From Arthrobacter sp. 24S4-2 (GTDB lineage Bacteria; Actinomycetota; Actinomycetes; Actinomycetales; Micrococcaceae): a DNA stretch of 64,000 nt. The position numbers and the translations under genes were made by a program. Shown one piece after another: positions 8,018 to 17,428 of the stretch. A model generated the notes under the pieces. The model saw nothing but the letters and a program-made list of their open reading frames with translations. It made no database searches and was not told the origin of the DNA. Numbering within the stretch: position 1 is the first letter of the stretch; each line of letters opens with the position of its first letter. The stretch lies in contig NZ_CP040018.1 in NCBI RefSeq assembly GCF_005280255.1, forward strand, positions 5,022,001-5,086,000. The letters are read 5' to 3'.

Positions 8018-8827
8018 ATGGCTTCGAAGAATGACCCCGAATCCGACGTCGATGCGGAAGGCGGCCAGCACGGCGGCGTCCAGTCGGTGGACCGGGCCCT
8101 CGCGGTCCTGGAGATCCTGGCGCGGGACGGCCATGCGGGCGTGAGCGAAATCGCCGAGGAGATGGGCATCCACAAGTCCACGGTCTCCCGGCTACTGGGC
8201 TCGCTGGTAAGCAGGGAAATGGTCCACCAGAACAGCGACCGCGGAAAGTACCAGCTGGGCTTCGGCATCCTGCGGTTGGCCAGCTCCATCCCCGGCAGGC
8301 TCAGCCTGGTCCGCGAGGCCCGGCCCGTGTTGGAGAGCCTGGCGGAGGAATTCAAGGAGACGGTGAACCTGGCCGTCCTGCGGTCCAGCTACGCCGTCAA
8401 CGTGGACCAGGCCATGGGGCCGTCAACGCTGGCCACGTACGACTGGGTGGGCAGCCTGACGCCACTCCATGCCACGTCCAGCGGAAAGGTCCTGCTCGCG
8501 GCGCTGTCCGCAGACGACCGGGACCGGATCCTGAAGGAGACCGGGCTCCCGGCCCGGACTCCGCGGACCATCACCAACAGGAACAAGCTCGAAACCCAGC
8601 TCCTCGACGTCGCCCGAGACGGCTACGGCGTGGTCCGGGAAGAGTTCGAAATCGGCCTCAACTCGATGTCCGTGCCGATCTACAACCACGTTGGCGCGGT
8701 GATGGGTGCGGTCAGCATTTCCGGGCCGGCCTTCCGTTTTGATCCCGAGAAGGAGCCGGGTCTGCTCGAAGCGCTGAAACAGGCAGGACTGCAGATCAGC
8801 GCGAAAATGGGCTACACCCGGCGTTAA
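8018..8827 (+). CDS. IclR-family regulator, probable controller of betaine catabolism
   Basis: I start this at ATG 8018 (MASKNDPESD); an upstream in-frame TTG at 8003 is less likely. The protein has 269 residues. An N-terminal winged helix-turn-helix (GVSEIAEEMGIHKSTVSRLLGSL) is followed by the IclR effector domain (SSGKVLLAAL, then GYGVVREEFEIGLNSMSVPI). It is convergent with the Rieske oxygenase gene and separated from it by a strong hairpin. IclR proteins commonly control the catabolic genes beside them. The repeated GTTGCA-containing sites at 11489-11512 and 11615-11640 are candidate targets. Whether it activates or represses is not evident. Confidence 0.88.
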   Translation: MASKNDPESDVDAEGGQHGGVQSVDRALAVLEILARDGHAGVSEIAEEMGIHKSTVSRLLGSLVSREMVHQNSDRGKYQLGFGILRLASSIPGRLSLVREARPVLESLAEEFKETVNLAVLRSSYAVNVDQAMGPSTLATYDWVGSLTPLHATSSGKVLLAALSADDRDRILKETGLPARTPRTITNRNKLETQLLDVARDGYGVVREEFEIGLNSMSVPIYNHVGAVMGAVSISGPAFRFDPEKEPGLLEALKQAGLQISAKMGYTRR

Positions 8828-8834
8828 ACGCCAA

Positions 8835-8877
8835 ACTGGTGGTCGAGCTTGTCGACTCGACAAACTCGACCACCAGT
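8835..8877. terminator. Bidirectional terminator hairpin between iclR and the Rieske oxygenase gene
   Basis: A near-perfect palindrome of about 43 bp has outer arms ACTGGTGGTCGAG and CTCGACCACCAGT and an inner TTGTCGA/TCGACAA stem. It lies between two convergent genes and can serve both strands. Confidence 0.75.
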
Positions 8878-8892
8878 CACCGGAAGTAAGCC

Positions 8893-10029
8893 TCAGGAGC
8901 CGGGAACGACGTCCCCTACCTTCTCCTGCACCCAGTCGTGGAAGGCTCCGATGTGGTGCTCGCTCGGCACCAGCACCCCGCCCTTCGCGTAGACCTTCGA
9001 GCCCATGGCCGGCTGGCAGCGCTCGCAGGCGTCGAAGTCCTGCTCGTTGACGCGGTGGAAAAGCTCCACCGAGGCGCTGACATCCTTGCCGCTTTCCACA
9101 ACGCTGGGAAGGTAAAGCCAGTCGCATTCAACGATGGTGTGGTCGGCTGCCATGGGGAACATGCGGTGGATGATCACGTGGTCCGGAACCAGGTTGACGA
9201 AGACCGTCGGCTTGATGGTCACTGCGTAGTAGCGCCGGTCCTGGTCCTCCCCCACGCCCGGAATCCGGTCCAGCCCTTCTGAGCCGTCGATGGTGAAGCC
9301 TTTGATGTCCTCGCCGAATTCGGCACCGTGGCCGACGAAGTACTGGGCGGCCAGGCCGTCCGCGAATTCAGGCAGCACCTCCGTGAGTTCGGGGTGGATT
9401 GTGGCGCAGTGGTAGCACTCCATGAAGTTCTCGATGATGAGCTTCCAGTTGGCCTTGACGTCGTACTTGATCCGGCGGCCCAGGCTGAGGTTGGCAACGT
9501 CGTAGCCTTCGATCGCCTTGAGGTCGCCGAGACGCTCCTCGATGGCGCCCATGACTTCCTCTTCGAACGACGGCGGCTCGTCGGCCAGGCACACCCATAC
9601 GTAGCCCAGGTATTCGCGGATGTGGACCTTCACCAGGCCGTACTCGTCCCGGTCGATGTCCGGCATCTTGGTCAGGTTGGGCGCCGCGATGAGCTTGCCC
9701 TCGAAGTCGTAGGTCCATGCGTGGTACGGGCACTGGAACGAGCGTGCCGCTTCGCCCTTTTCTTCCATGCACAGCTTGACGCCGCGGTGCCGGCAGATGT
9801 TGTAGAAGCCGCGGATTTGGCCCTTGCGGGTGCGGCTGATCAGCACGCTCTCCCGCCCGATCTGGACGGTCTGCCAGGCGCCTGCCTTGTCCAGGTCCGC
9901 GGACCGCACGGCGCAGAACCACATCTGCTCAAAAATGCGCTCCTGCTCGGCCCGGAATACGGCTTCATCCACATACGTGTAGCCCGGCAGGGTGGGGATC
10001 AGACTCGGGGCACTTACCTCAACAGACAA
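8893..10029 (-). CDS. Rieske non-haem iron oxygenase, probable glycine betaine demethylase
   Basis: This 378-residue oxygenase probably removes a methyl group from glycine betaine as formaldehyde, giving dimethylglycine. The start is TTG 10029 with AGGAGG 4-5 bases upstream. The Rieske cluster ligands are Cys79, His81, Cys100 and His103 (CRHRG and CPYHAW). The mononuclear iron ligands lie in ENFMECYHCATIHPEL, with His207 and His212. It is 98 bp downstream of the FAD reductase, with a ferredoxin gene divergent from both. The substrate is inferred from the neighbourhood of dimethylglycine oxidase, choline dehydrogenase and betaine transporter genes, and from resemblance to GbcA-type enzymes. 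Other N-methyl substrates are possible. Confidence 0.85.
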   Translation of the reverse strand: MSVEVSAPSLIPTLPGYTYVDEAVFRAEQERIFEQMWFCAVRSADLDKAGAWQTVQIGRESVLISRTRKGQIRGFYNICRHRGVKLCMEEKGEAARSFQCPYHAWTYDFEGKLIAAPNLTKMPDIDRDEYGLVKVHIREYLGYVWVCLADEPPSFEEEVMGAIEERLGDLKAIEGYDVANLSLGRRIKYDVKANWKLIIENFMECYHCATIHPELTEVLPEFADGLAAQYFVGHGAEFGEDIKGFTIDGSEGLDRIPGVGEDQDRRYYAVTIKPTVFVNLVPDHVIIHRMFPMAADHTIVECDWLYLPSVVESGKDVSASVELFHRVNEQDFDACERCQPAMGSKVYAKGGVLVPSEHHIGAFHDWVQEKVGDVVPGS

Positions 10030-10127
10030 TTTGTCCTCCTAACGAACAACAGATCAACAAAGCCAGAAATTGTAGGGACGGGGTTTCAGGTACTGATTTC
10101 AGGACCGGGTTTTCCGGACACGGGGTT

Positions 10128-11458
10128 TTAGGACACGGATTTCAGTGCACGGTTTTCAGTGCACGACGCCGGCGGCCCCACGAGTGCGGAGGCGTCCGAA
10201 CAGGCAGCCTGCTTGCCCACCCGGTCGGCCGGCCGCGCGGGCGGACGGACCGCCACCGGCGCCTGGGCAGGTGCCGGCACCGGTGCCTGGGCAGGTGCCG
10301 GCACCGGTGCCGCGAGGCTCCGCCGCCACTTGGTGAACAGCCGCGGCTGGTTCATGCCGAGCACCGCCACCGGGTCATCCCCCCGGTAGTACACCGCAAG
10401 GCAGCTGTGGGTGCGGGTGTCGCCCACCTCGATCTCCAGCCGGTCGTAGCCGGCGGAGTGGCCCGCGAACTGCAGCTTGACGCCGTACTGGTCGGACCAG
10501 AAATAGTGCGGCTTGTGCGGCTTCTGCGCGGCGCCAGGGTCCAGCAGCGCCTCGACGGCCAGCGCCGCCCGTTCCAGGGCGCCGGTCCAGTGCTCGATCC
10601 GGCGGTGCGCGCCGGCGGACTCGTCGAACCAGGCGGCGCAGTCCCCCACCGCCACGATTCCAGGGAGCCCGGTGCGGCCCATCGCGTCACACACGACGCC
10701 GCCGCGGAGCTCCAGGCCCGAACCTTCCAGCCAGCCGGTGTTCGGCTCGGCTCCAATGCCAACCACCACCACATCGGCGGCCACGTAGCGTCCGCAACCC
10801 AGCCGCATTCCGGTGACGTTGCCTTCGCCGCTGTAGAAGTCCTCGATGGTTGCCGATGAAATGAGTTCCACGCCGTTGGCTGCGTGGAGTCCGGCGACGA
10901 CACCGCCCATCTCCGTGCCGAGCTGGGCGGCGAACGGTACGGGCTTGGTGTCGATCATGGTGACCTCCATGCCCCGCAACGCCGCGGCGGATGCCACCTC
11001 AGCGCCAATGAAGCCGGCGCCAATCACAGCCATCCTGCTTCCGGGCACCAGCTCGGGGCCAGGCTCTGCGCATCCGCGAGCGTGCGCAGCGTGAACACAT
11101 TGCTCAGCCCGGCCAGCGTAGGGAGCTGCCGCGCCTTCGCGCCGGTGGCAATCACAATCCCGTCAGCCTGCACAGTGCGGCCGTCCTTCAGGAGGATGGT
11201 CCGGGAGGAGGCATCCAGGGACACAGCTTCGGCGCCGAGCAGCCAGTCAGCCTGCAGCTCGTCCGCGTCGGCCTCCAGGAATAGGTCATCCGCCGTGACC
11301 GTACCGAGCAGGAAGTCCTTGGACAGCGGCGGCCGGTCGTACGGGCGGTGCGGTTCATCGCCAATGATGACCAGCCGCCCGGTGAAACCTTGGGCGCGGG
11401 CCGCCCGGGCGGCGGAAAGCCCCGCCAGGGAGGCTCCCACAATCGCAAGCGTCTGCAT
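10128..11458 (-). pseudogene. FAD/NAD(P)H ferredoxin reductase of the Rieske system, frameshifted
   Basis: This reductase would pass electrons from NAD(P)H through the Rieske ferredoxin to the oxygenase. The start ATG at 11458 has GAGGG upstream. The N-terminal FAD motif is VGASLAGLSAARAARA and a second nucleotide motif is VIGAGFIGAEVASAA, as in BphA4/HcaD-type reductases. The frame breaks near 11053-11058. One added C in the minus-strand CCCC run restores SLAPELVPGSRM and gives about 443 residues. The C-terminus ends in an unusual Pro/Ala-rich tail (APVPAPAQ repeats) beyond the normal domain. It is either non-functional or miscalled; the intact rest of the operon favours the latter. Confidence 0.83.
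10261..10308. repeat. 24-bp exact tandem repeat in the reductase tail
   Basis: Two exact copies of a 24-bp unit (10261-10284 and 10285-10308, beginning GCCTGGGCAGGTGCCG) encode the Pro/Ala-rich repeat in the C-terminal tail of the ferredoxin reductase. The unit length keeps the frame. Confidence 0.85.
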
Positions 11459-11488
11459 CTCGGACCCTCTTTCAATTGCTTCTTACGC

Positions 11489-11512
11489 AACAACAATCGC
11501 TATATGCAACAG
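11489..11512. promoter_or_regulatory. IclR-type operator, reductase/oxygenase side
   Basis: AACAACAATCGCTATATGCA continues to CAG at 11512. Its reverse complement closely matches the site at 11615-11640 facing the other way. Upstream on the minus strand is TTGACA (11539-11534), and 17 bases further a weak CACGCT. A weak -10 with the operator just downstream suggests regulator-dependent transcription of the reductase and oxygenase genes. Confidence 0.6.
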
Positions 11513-11614
11513 CGTGATCTATGCCACGGCCGCTGTCAAGGGTGCTTCCCGGGAGAAGTCAAGGTACCGAAACAGAGAAGAAAACCCTTGACAAGCACTG
11601 TGACCTAAAGCACT

Positions 11615-11640
11615 CTGTTGCATATTGCGATTGCTGTTGT
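11615..11640. promoter_or_regulatory. IclR-type operator, ferredoxin/purU side
   Basis: CTGTTGCATATTGCGATTGC continues to TGTTGT at 11640. It is the mirror copy of 11489-11512 with only a few differences. TTGACA lies at 11588-11593, followed after 17 bases by CACTCT, the same layout as on the other strand. The two sites flank a central region of about 100 bp between the divergent transcripts. Confidence 0.6.
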
Positions 11641-11709
11641 TTAGTACGGAACTCCATCCAGTGATCGTCCCACAGCCAAGGATCCCCGAAACAAAGAAGA
11701 GGTCCCTCC

Positions 11710-12039
11710 ATGCACAAGGCATGCCCGCTCAGCGAACTTGCGCCCGGGGAAGCGCTGCGGCTCGATACGTCGCCGCCCATCGCCGTCTTCCATACCGAGG
11801 AGGGCGAGCTCTTCGCCCTTGACGACACATGCACCCACCAGGATGCATCCCTGGCGGACGGCTGGGTGGAGGACTGCTGGGTCGAGTGCCCGCTCCACGC
11901 GTCAAAGTTCAACCTGCGCACGGGAAGCGTCGACGCCCCGCCGGCCAAGCTGCCGGTCCGCTCCCACCAAGTCACAGTGATCGATGGCGACATCATGATC
12001 ACCGAATCCGAAGAGGTTCCCAACCTCCCCCAGGCCTGA
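11710..12039 (+). CDS. Rieske-type [2Fe-2S] ferredoxin
   Basis: This 109-residue electron carrier has the Rieske ligands CTHQ (Cys41, His43) and CPLH (Cys60, His63) in the order Cys-x-His ... Cys-x-x-His. Length and motifs match the small ferredoxin components of three-component Rieske oxygenases (HcaC/BphF type). It is divergent from the reductase and oxygenase genes, and heads the plus-strand operon with purU, dimethylglycine oxidase and the bet genes. It most likely links the FAD reductase to the betaine oxygenase. ATG 11710 is the first start in frame; the ribosome site (AGAGG) is modest. Confidence 0.88.
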   Translation: MHKACPLSELAPGEALRLDTSPPIAVFHTEEGELFALDDTCTHQDASLADGWVEDCWVECPLHASKFNLRTGSVDAPPAKLPVRSHQVTVIDGDIMITESEEVPNLPQA

Positions 12040-12154
12040 CAGTGGACGGCCACGTCTAGCACCAGCCCATGAAGCCGGACAAAGGGTCGCTGCCCTGGTG
12101 TTGAAACGAGCAGCGACGCCATCAAAGCCAACGGCAGCAACTAGGAGAGCAACC

Positions 12155-13126
12155 GTGACCACAATCATTGAAAGCCGCCCCATCGGCGCCGCCACCGGAC
12201 CAGCGACGGCCGTATCGGGCGCCGCGACGACCATCGCCAAGACCCGCGCGGTGAATTTCGTGCTCACCCTGGCCTGCCCCGAGCGGCCCGGCATCGTCCG
12301 GGCGGTCACCGCCTTCCTGGCCGACCGCGGCTTCGACATCGTGGAGCATCAGCAGTTTGATGACCACGTCAGCGGCAAGCTTTACCTGCGTACAGCCTTC
12401 ACCGGAGGCTCTTCCGGTGAAGGTGACCGGGCCCGTCGGGAGCACGGCAAGGTCGCAGAGGGCCTCAGCGCCGAGTTTGGGCCTACGGCCGAGGAATTCG
12501 GCATGGATTTCACCATCCACGACGGCAGACCGCAGCGACTCCTGGTGATGGTCTCGAAGTTCGGGCACTGCCTCAATGACCTTATCTTCCGCTCGCAGGC
12601 GGGCAGCCTTGGCGCGGAAATCGCCGTCGTGGTTTCCAACCATGAAGACCTGCGCTCCATGGCCGAAACCGCCGGACTGCCCTTTATCCATGTTCCGGTG
12701 ACGCCCGGCACAAAGCCCGAGGCCGAGGCGCAGCTCCTAAAGCTCGTGGCCGAGTACGACGTGGACTTGGTGGTCCTGGCCCGCTACATGCAGGTGCTGT
12801 CCAACGATCTGTGCACCCAGCTGCGCGGCCGGGCCATCAACATCCACCATTCTTTCCTGCCCGGCTTCAAGGGCGCCAAGCCGTACCACCAGGCCTACGA
12901 CCGCGGGGTGAAACTGGTCGGTGCCACGGCCCATTACGTCACGCCGGACCTGGACGAGGGACCCATCATCGAGCAGGAGGTCTTCCGGGTGGACCACAGC
13001 CTCGATCCCGATGCTTTGGTGACTGTGGGGCGGGACGCCGAATCGCAGGCCCTGTCCCGGGCGGTCAAGTGGCATTGCCAGCACCGCGTCCTGCTCAACA
13101 ACACCCGCACCGTCGTATTCCGCTAA
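12155..13126 (+). CDS. purU: Formyltetrahydrofolate deformylase
   Basis: This enzyme hydrolyses 10-formyl-THF to formate and THF. I start it at GTG 12155, because AGGAG lies 7-10 bases upstream; the longer frame from 12098 has no such site. The 323-residue protein has an N-terminal ACT domain (VLTLACPERPGIVRAVTAFLADRGFDIVEH) and a C-terminal formyl-transferase fold. That fold has INIHHSFLPGFKGAKPY and GATAHYVTPDLDEGPII, containing the catalytic Asn/His/Asp set. The ACT domain carries an extended N-terminus of about 30 Ala/Thr-rich residues. Placed before dimethylglycine oxidase, it would recycle THF loaded with C1 during demethylation, handing formate to the formate dehydrogenase. Confidence 0.93.
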   Translation: MTTIIESRPIGAATGPATAVSGAATTIAKTRAVNFVLTLACPERPGIVRAVTAFLADRGFDIVEHQQFDDHVSGKLYLRTAFTGGSSGEGDRARREHGKVAEGLSAEFGPTAEEFGMDFTIHDGRPQRLLVMVSKFGHCLNDLIFRSQAGSLGAEIAVVVSNHEDLRSMAETAGLPFIHVPVTPGTKPEAEAQLLKLVAEYDVDLVVLARYMQVLSNDLCTQLRGRAINIHHSFLPGFKGAKPYHQAYDRGVKLVGATAHYVTPDLDEGPIIEQEVFRVDHSLDPDALVTVGRDAESQALSRAVKWHCQHRVLLNNTRTVVFR

Positions 13127-13162
13127 TTTTTCCGCAAACGCGAACCAGGAGAACCACTGAAC

Positions 13163-15669
13163 ATGAGCGCATCACCACGCGTTGTCATCATCGGTGCCGG
13201 CATCGTCGGCACCAATCTCGCGGACGAACTCGCCAGCCGCGGCTGGACCAATATCACTGTCGTCGAACAGGGGCCGCTGGAGCTGGCGGGCGGTTCCACC
13301 TCGCACGCCCCCGGCCTGGTCTTCCAAACGAACCCGTCCAAGACCATGACGGAGTTCGCCAGCTACACGGTGGACAAGCTGCTGTCCCTCAGCGCGGACG
13401 GAGTGTCCTGCTTCAACCAGTTGGGCGGCCTCGAGCTGGCCACCACCGAGTCCCGCCTCGAGGACCTCAAGCGAAAGCTCGGCTACGCCACGTCCTGGGG
13501 AATCGATGGCCGGCTCATCGACGCGGACGAATGCGAGAAGCACTGGCCGCTACTGAACAGCGGCGCTCTTGCTGACGGCCGCCAAGTCCTCGGCGGCCTG
13601 TACGTCCCGTCGGACGGGCTCGCCTCAGCCGCACGTGCGGTCCAGCTACTGATCAGCCGGACCCGGGAGGCCGGGGTGACCTACCTGGGTTCCACCACTG
13701 TCACGGGCATCGCCCAGTGGGCGGGCAAGGTCACCGGCGTCGAAACCTCCTCCGGCGTCATCCCGGCGGACATCGTGGTGTCCTGCGCCGGCTTCTGGGG
13801 CCGTGAACTCGGCAAGCTGGTCGGCGTGAAGGTGCCGCTGCTTCCCCTGGCCCACCAGTACGTCAAGTCCACTCCGGTGGCCGAGCTCTCCGGCAGCAAC
13901 GAGACGCCCAACGGCGCCAGCAAGCCCATCCTGCGCTACCAGGACCGCGACCTCTACTACCGCGAACACGGCGACCGCATCGGCATCGGCAGCTACGCCC
14001 ACCGTCCCATGCCCGTCGATATGAACGCGCTGCCGAAGATCGGCGCCGGCGAGATGTCCGAGCACCGCATGCCGTCCCGGCTGGACTTCACCCTCGAAGA
14101 TTTCGCTCCTTCGTGGGAGGACAGCATGGACCTCCTGCCCGCGCTTCGCGGGGCCCAGATCGAGGACGGCTTCAACGGCATCTTCTCCTTCACGCCCGAC
14201 GGCGGGCCGCTCATGGGCGAGGCGCCAGACATCGAGGGCTTCTTTGTTGCCGAGGCCGTCTGGGTCACCCACTCCGCCGGCGTGGCCAGGGCCATAGCCG
14301 AGCTCCTCATCGAGGGCCAGTCCCGCACGGACCTGCACGGCTGCGAGCTGACGCGCTTCGAGAAGGTCCAGACCAGCGACCAGTACGTCAGCGAGACCTC
14401 CCAGCAGAACTTCGTGGAAATCTACGACGTGCTGCACCCGCTCCAGCCCAAGGAATCCCCCGGGACCTGCGGGTGAGCCCGTTCAACGTCCGGCAGAAGG
14501 AGCTGGGAGCGTTCTTCCTGGAGTCCGCCGGCTGGGAGCGCCCGCACTGGTTCGAGGCCAACCGCGGCCTGCTCGACGAGCTGCCGGCAGAATGGCAGGC
14601 GCCGGAGCGCGACGACTGGTCCGCGATGTTCCACTCCCCCATCTCGGCAGCCGAAGCGTGGAAGACCCGCACCGCCGTCGGGCTCTATGACATGACGCCG
14701 CTGAAGCGGTTGGCCGTCACCGGGCCCGGCGCCCAGGACCTGCTGCACCGGCTCAGCACCGGAAACATCACCAAGAAGCCCGGTGCCGTGACGTACTGCC
14801 TCCTGCTGGCGCACGACGGCGGCATCCGCAGCGACGTGACCGTGGCCCGGCTGGGCGAAGAGGACTTCCAGCTCGGCGTGAACAGCAACGTGGATTTCGA
14901 CTACCTGCGTGTCGAGGCCCGGAAGCAGTCGGCAGCCGACCCCGCCCAGTGGGTGCACGTCTCCGACATCACCGGCAGCACGTGCTGCATCGGGCTGTGG
15001 GGTCCGCTGGCCCGTGAAGTGATCGGCAAGGTCAGCGCGGATGACCTCAGCAACGACGGCCTGAAATACTTCCGGACCAAGGAAATTTCGGTCGGCGGCA
15101 TCCCCGTCACGGCCATGCGGCTCTCCTACGTGGGCGAGCTGGGCTGGGAGCTCTACACCACTGCCGAGTACGGGCTGAAGCTCTGGGACCTGCTGTACGA
15201 GGCCGGGCAGGAGCACGGCATCATCGCTGCTGGGCGCGGCGCGTTCAACAGCATGCGGCTTGAAAAGGGCTACCGGCTGTGGGGCACGGACATGACTTCC
15301 GAGCACCACCCCTACCAGTCCGGCCTGGGGTTCTCCATTGCAAAGGACAAGGAATCCTTCGTGGGCGCGGAAGCCCTCGCCGAACGCCGCGCGCAACCGG
15401 CTGCCATGCAGCTGCGCTGCCTGACGGTCGACGACGGGACATCGGTGGTGCTGGGCAAGGAACCCGTTTATTTCAAGGGCGAAGCCGCGGGCTACGTGAC
15501 CAGCGCAGCCTACGGCTACACGGTGAAGCGGCCGATCGCCTATGCCTGGCTCCCGGCCAGCGCCTCCGAGGGCGATGCCGTGGAAATCGAATACTTCGGT
15601 ACCCGGATCGCAGCAACGGTTAGCCCCGAGCCGCTGGTGGACCCGGGCATGGAACGCCTGCGCGGCTGA
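13163..15669 (+). pseudogene. Dimethylglycine oxidase, single frameshift between FAD and THF halves
   Basis: The start ATG at 13163 has AGGAGA upstream. The first half is a D-amino-acid-oxidase-like FAD domain (VVIIGAGIVGTNLADEL). It contains GSTSHAPG, whose His48 corresponds to the covalent FAD-binding His of this family. The second half is a GcvT-like folate domain (GLYDMTPLKRLAVTGPGAQDLLHRLSTG). The frame breaks in the C-run at 14457-14461 (ends SPGTCG); one extra C gives SPRDLRVSPFNVRQ and a continuous protein of about 835 residues. That is close to the 830-residue enzyme known from Arthrobacter globiformis. The enzyme oxidises dimethylglycine to sarcosine and forms methylene-THF. It is either broken or miscalled. 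Confidence 0.88.
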
Positions 15670-15730
15670 ACCGGGACCCATCCGGACCCTTCACACGACT
15701 CCCAGACCACGCCCCAAGGAGATTTACCTG

Positions 15731-17428
15731 ATGACGAACGAGAGCTACGACTACGTGATTGTCGGCGGCGGAAGCGCCGGATCTGTCCTGGCGGACAGGC
15801 TGAGCGCGGACGGGACGCACACCGTGCTGGTCCTTGAAGCCGGACGCAGCGACTACCCGTGGGACCTTTTCATCCAGATGCCGGCAGCGCTGACCTTCCC
15901 CAGCGGCAACAGGTTCTACGACTGGCAATACGAGTCCGACCCCGAACCCCACATGCACGGGCGGCGGATCGCGCACGCCCGCGGCAAGGTGCTGGGCGGC
16001 TCCAGCTCCATCAACGGCATGATCTTCCAGCGCGGCAACCCCTTGGACTACGAACGCTGGGGAGCCGACGCCGGCATGGAAACCTGGGATTTCGCGCATT
16101 GCCTGCCCTACTTCAAGCGGATGGAAACTGCGCTGGCCTCTGCTCCGACCGACGAACTGCGCGGCCACGACGGACCCCTGGTCCTGGAGCGCGGGCCTGC
16201 CCGCAATCCCCTGTTCCAGGCCTTCTTCCGCGCCTCTGAGGAAGCGGGTCACAAGCGCACCGATGACGTCAACGGGTACCGGCAGGAGGGCTTCGGCCCG
16301 TTCGACCGGAACGTCCACAAGGGCCAGCGGCTCTCGGCGTCCCGCGCCTACCTGCGCCCCAATAAGGGCCGGAAGAACCTGACGGTACGCACCCGGGCGC
16401 TTGCCGCCAAGGTCAAGTTCGACGGCACAACGGCCACGGGGGTCACCTACCGCCGGAACGGCCGGCTGCACACGGTCAACGCCAAGGAAGTGGTGCTGTG
16501 CGGCGGCGCGATCAATACACCCCAGTTGCTGCAGCTCTCCGGCGTGGGGGATTCCGCGCTCCTGTTGTCGCTGGGCATCAAGCCGGTGGTGGACCTGCCG
16601 GGCGTCGGCGAAAACCTGCAGGACCACCTGGAAGTGTACGTCCAGCACTCCTGCACACAGCCGGTTTCCATGCAGCCGTACCTGAGCCTGTGGCGCTACC
16701 CGCTGATCGGTCTCCAGTGGCTGCTCGGCCGCAAGGGCCCCGCAGCCACCAACCACTTCGAAGGCGGCGGCTTCGTCCGCTCCAACGAGGACGTCTCCTA
16801 CCCCAACCTGATGTTCCATTTCCTGCCGGTGGCTGTGCGCTACGACGGCCAGAAAGCCAATGCCAAGCACGGGTACCAGGTCCATGTTGGCCCCATGTAC
16901 TCCGACGCGCGGGGAAGTCTGAAAATCACCTCCACGGATCCGGCCGCACATCCCTCAATGCAGTTCAACTACCTGTCCACGGAACAGGACCGGCGGGAAT
17001 GGGTGGAGGCCATCAGGGTCACCCGCGACATCCTGTCCCAGCCGGCACTGGATCCCTTCAGCGGCGGGGAACTCTCCCCCGGCCCGTCCGTCCAGACGGA
17101 CGAGGAGATCCTCGACTGGGTGGCGCGGGACGCCGAAACGGCCCTGCACCCCTCCTGCACCGCCAAGATGGGTCCGGCCTCCGACCCCCTGGCGGTAGTG
17201 GACCCGCTCACCATGAAGGTCCACGGCACAACGGGGCTCCGCGTGGCGGACGCCTCGGCCATGCCTTACGTGACCAACGGCAACATCTACGCCCCGGTCA
17301 TGATGCTGGCGGAGAAGGCTGCGGACCTGATCCTGGAACGTACGCCTCTGGCACCCGAGCACGCGGACTTCTACCGGCACGCCACCGACGTGGCTCCCGA
17401 AGCCGCACCAAGCCTGGGCCGCGCATGA
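15731..17428 (+). CDS. betA: Choline dehydrogenase (GMC oxidoreductase)
   Basis: This FAD-dependent enzyme oxidises choline to betaine aldehyde. The start ATG at 15731 is preceded by AAGGAGA. The 565-residue protein has the dinucleotide motif YVIVGGGSAGSVLADRL near residues 8-24, the GMC signature region ARGKVLGGSSSINGMIF, and the active-site HPSCTAKMG with NGNIYAPVMMLAEKAADLI near the end. Length is normal for BetA. It is followed by the aldehyde dehydrogenase with an ATGA overlap. Choline is the most likely substrate from context, but GMC enzymes vary in alcohol specificity. Two decayed relatives lie at 35114-35421 and 59357-59809. Confidence 0.9.
   Translation: MTNESYDYVIVGGGSAGSVLADRLSADGTHTVLVLEAGRSDYPWDLFIQMPAALTFPSGNRFYDWQYESDPEPHMHGRRIAHARGKVLGGSSSINGMIFQRGNPLDYERWGADAGMETWDFAHCLPYFKRMETALASAPTDELRGHDGPLVLERGPARNPLFQAFFRASEEAGHKRTDDVNGYRQEGFGPFDRNVHKGQRLSASRAYLRPNKGRKNLTVRTRALAAKVKFDGTTATGVTYRRNGRLHTVNAKEVVLCGGAINTPQLLQLSGVGDSALLLSLGIKPVVDLPGVGENLQDHLEVYVQHSCTQPVSMQPYLSLWRYPLIGLQWLLGRKGPAATNHFEGGGFVRSNEDVSYPNLMFHFLPVAVRYDGQKANAKHGYQVHVGPMYSDARGSLKITSTDPAAHPSMQFNYLSTEQDRREWVEAIRVTRDILSQPALDPFSGGELSPGPSVQTDEEILDWVARDAETALHPSCTAKMGPASDPLAVVDPLTMKVHGTTGLRVADASAMPYVTNGNIYAPVMMLAEKAADLILERTPLAPEHADFYRHATDVAPEAAPSLGRA

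Noticed and set aside
13163..15669. Two separate enzymes (an FAD oxidase and a GcvT-like protein) instead of one dimethylglycine oxidase
   Set aside because: Family proteins are one chain of about 830 residues, and adding one C makes the two frames continuous.
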